Below, piece by piece: positions 3,120-5,379 of a stretch of 5,379 bases of DNA (positions are counted from its first letter, which is position 1; each line of letters starts with the position of its first letter). The stretch covers positions 1 through 5,379 of the forward strand of contig CAMJAZ010000149.1 of the NCBI GenBank assembly GCA_946403735.1, written 5' to 3'. This stretch comes from an uncultured Selenomonadales bacterium. GTDB lineage: Bacteria; Bacillota; Negativicutes; Selenomonadales; Selenomonadaceae. The notes below the pieces were generated by a model. It was not told the DNA's origin and did not search any database. It was given only the letters and a program-made list of their open reading frames with translations. The translations under genes and the position numbers were made by a program.

Positions 3120-5379
3120 ATGGGCGTTAATGGAATTTATGGTCTGTCTGGCTCGGGGCTTGACATTGAGTCGATGGTTAAAGTTGGCATGATGAGCAAA
3201 GAAAATCAGTATGCCAAAATGCAGCAGACCTACACCAAAAATGAATGGACTAAAGCGGCTTATCTCGAAATTTACGATAAAATTCAAGACTACAATTTAA
3301 ATACGCTTTCAGATTATAAACTTTCTAGCAGTACAAATGCACGTACAGCTACAAGTAGCGATCCAACAATTAAGGTAACGGCTAGTGCGTCTGCACCTGC
3401 AAGAAACCATACCATAACCGTTGAAAGTACCGCTACTAGCGCATACCTTGTTGGTACTCAATCTCTTGAACGTGGCGATAAAGCGGAAAGTGCGAAAAGT
3501 TCTAAGCTTTCCGATTTACTTTTCGCTTCATGGTCTAGTAATACGACAGGTACAGGGGATACTGCTAATACTACTTACAAATTTTATTCGTGGGTAGAAG
3601 ATACTAAGGATGGAAAGGGACTCGGTACATATTCAGCAAAGACTGATACTCCTGTTTATACTATAGATTTAACTGCAACTAATTCCGATACAGCATTATC
3701 AGCTACCGCCATGAGCTTTACCATTAGCGACGGCGCGAATAGCGGTGTTAGAAGTAGCGATGAAAGCATTGTAAAAGTCACGACTACTAATGGCTATAAT
3801 CTTGAAGAATCGACGACTTACACGGTAAACATCATCGCAACTGGTACGAAAGCTACTGCCTCATTTAAAAACGATAAGTTTTCTTCTGATAAAAACCTCT
3901 CTACACTTATTGCTAGCGCTTTGGACTGGGACAGTTTAAACTCTGTCACTAATGACGGCACGAATGTTACATTTTATGGTAAAGACAGTGATGGTCCGTC
4001 TTCTTACGGGGATGTTAGTGATGGTCCTCATAATGTAGATGAAACGGCGCTGGCATTTGAGTTTGAAGTAGGAAGTAATGGCACACAATACGCTAATATT
4101 ACTTATGGCGAGTTAGCTAAAGTTTTGACTGATTCTGACGCTACGTTTCAAGACTTTGTCGACTTGCTGAATCAAAAATTGGCAAGCAATGACATTGACC
4201 TTACGGCGTCTTATGATGAGAACACTAGTAGCATAGTAATATCAAATAATGTTGCATCTACTGACGAAGTTTCTGCAAGGTTGACTAATGCAGGTTTAGG
4301 CTCTTATCTTGTTAATGCTCTTGGCGACGGCAATAGTGCTGGAATGGGTTTAAGTTATGATGATGATCCAGTTTTATCAGCAACCACAAATGATGACGGT
4401 GTAGCACCAACAGGCACTATTACAGCTGCCAATGGAGATGTTCTTTATAATAATGCTTTTAGCGAAACAGGCGGTGCGATAACTCTAAATGGCATTGTTT
4501 TTACGGCGGGCAACATAGGTAAAACAACTGTCACTGCAAAACCTGAAAAGACTGTAGAAATAACCTACCAAGATATTGTTAAAGGCGCCAGTCTTTACGA
4601 TTTGGCCTCCAAAATAAATAATAAAGGTACGAACGTCAGGGCAAATTATGACGCAATGCAAGATAAGTTTTCAATTTATAATATGAAGACTGGCACGTCA
4701 AACAACATCACTTTGACTGCGACTGATGCTAATGCTACAAATTTCTTCAACAGATTAGGCTTGAAAGACTACGCGGCAAATGATGACCTTTCAGAAGTCG
4801 ATCCTATAAGATTTGAGACTAACAAAAATCAAATTGTCACTGGCGGCAATGCGGCTGTTTGGGTTGATCACGAAAAGTACGAAAATATTGACTCAAATAG
4901 CTTGACAGTTCAAGGCGTCACATACAGTTTTGCTAACGTCACGGAAAAAACTACGGCAACAGTTACTGTTGAGCAGGACATTGACACGATTGTTAAAAAC
5001 GTGAAAGGCTTTGTCGACAGCTACAACGAATTGCTTAACGACCTTTACACTAAGTACCGCGAAACACCGAATAGTAGTTATAAGCCGTTGACTGAAGCGC
5101 AGAAAAATGAAATGACGGAGGAGCAAATTAAAAAGTGGGAAGAAAAAGCTAAATCTGGCTTGCTTTATCACGATAGCAACATCCGCCGAATCATTGACCA
5201 AATGCGTAGCGCCATTTCTGACAGCATAAGCGGTTTAGACGATGATTATAAATATGATAACGCATACTCAATTGGCATTTCGACAAAGGGGCTTTATGGG
5301 CAGTTGACACTTGACGAAGATAAACTGCGTGCCGCGCTTAATGATGATCCCGATTCAGTGTTCAAAGTTTTCTCAACGC
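3120..5379 (+). CDS. fliD: Flagellar filament cap protein FliD (5' part; continues past the window)
   Basis: The frame is open for 753 codons from the ATG at 3120 to the right edge; AAGGAGG (3106-3112) lies seven bases before it. Residues about 8-112 match the FliD N-terminal domain: the GLSGSGLDIESMV opening (8-20), a helical coiled-coil stretch (24-62), and a strand pair ending TITVESTATSAY. Residues about 615-753 match the FliD C-terminal domain: a D620-led helix with FVDSYNELL (631-639), SGLLYHDSNIRRIIDQMR, then IGISTKGLYGQLTLDEDKL and NDDPDSVFKVF. FliD forms the oligomeric cap at the filament tip that folds exported flagellin into place; it is secreted by the flagellar apparatus without a cleaved signal. 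The middle, about 113-614, is a large Thr/Ser/Asp/Asn-rich insertion with segments like flagellin IN motifs (near 329-355 and 481-505). I saw no cysteine in the translation. Common FliD proteins have 450-600 residues; this one would exceed 800 when complete. Confidence 0.95.
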   Translation, partial: MGVNGIYGLSGSGLDIESMVKVGMMSKENQYAKMQQTYTKNEWTKAAYLEIYDKIQDYNLNTLSDYKLSSSTNARTATSSDPTIKVTASASAPARNHTITVESTATSAYLVGTQSLERGDKAESAKSSKLSDLLFASWSSNTTGTGDTANTTYKFYSWVEDTKDGKGLGTYSAKTDTPVYTIDLTATNSDTALSATAMSFTISDGANSGVRSSDESIVKVTTTNGYNLEESTTYTVNIIATGTKATASFKNDKFSSDKNLSTLIASALDWDSLNSVTNDGTNVTFYGKDSDGPSSYGDVSDGPHNVDETALAFEFEVGSNGTQYANITYGELAKVLTDSDATFQDFVDLLNQKLASNDIDLTASYDENTSSIVISNNVASTDEVSARLTNAGLGSYLVNALGDGNSAGMGLSYDDDPVLSATTNDDGVAPTGTITAANGDVLYNNAFSETGGAITLNGIVFTAGNIGKTTVTAKPEKTVEITYQDIVKGASLYDLASKINNKGTNVRANYDAMQDKFSIYNMKTGTSNNITLTATDANATNFFNRLGLKDYAANDDLSEVDPIRFETNKNQIVTGGNAAVWVDHEKYENIDSNSLTVQGVTYSFANVTEKTTATVTVEQDIDTIVKNVKGFVDSYNELLNDLYTKYRETPNSSYKPLTEAQKNEMTEEQIKKWEEKAKSGLLYHDSNIRRIIDQMRSAISDSISGLDDDYKYDNAYSIGISTKGLYGQLTLDEDKLRAALNDDPDSVFKVFST

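Noticed and set aside
3102..3287. Minus-strand open frame over the fliD start
   Set aside because: It is antisense to the conserved FliD N-terminal domain and resembles no known family.
4893..5201. Minus-strand open frame opposite the FliD C-terminal domain
   Set aside because: The plus-strand frame carries the FliD motifs; the antisense product is a composition by-product.

Overview
The window is most likely from the chromosome of a motile, anaerobic Bacillota (Firmicutes). Evidence for this is moderately AT-rich DNA, strong Shine-Dalgarno sequences (AAGGAGG type) before every gene, the FliW/CsrA pair and DUF6470/FlaG/FliD gene order known from Bacillus and Clostridia, and an oxidative-stress protein (rubrerythrin) typical of anaerobes. 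A member of the Negativicutes (Selenomonas-like) would fit, but this is an impression and not a proven assignment.

Layout. Positions 1-905 on the minus strand hold a 301-residue rubrerythrin with an unusual N-terminal PAS-like, cysteine-bearing domain; its stop codon lies at or just beyond the left edge. Positions 906-1145 are an AT-rich divergent promoter region with a good housekeeping-type promoter on each strand. From 1146 to the right edge all genes read on the plus strand: a DUF6470 (YviE-like) protein, fliW, csrA, flaG and a very large fliD that runs off the right edge. There is no RNA gene, mobile element or CRISPR array.

How the genes work together. In Bacillus subtilis, FliW binds flagellin and, when free, binds CsrA and stops it repressing flagellin translation. 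FlaG and FliD concern the filament: FliD is the cap on which flagellin polymerises, and FlaG influences filament growth. The order here matches the B. subtilis yviE-fliW-csrA-hag-yvyC(flaG)-fliD block, but the flagellin gene (hag) is missing between csrA and flaG, and no flgK/flgL lies upstream.

Most notable signal. The non-coding gaps before csrA, flaG and fliD each carry a stem-loop with a GGA in or at the edge of the loop, followed 30-50 nt later by a GGA-containing Shine-Dalgarno. This is the usual layout of a two-site CsrA target. The best case is before flaG, at the position where hag and its CsrA-regulated leader sit in Bacillus. I infer that CsrA/FliW may control this operon's own genes. 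The genes themselves are otherwise ordinary; the PAS-rubrerythrin fusion and the oversized FliD are the other points worth checking.
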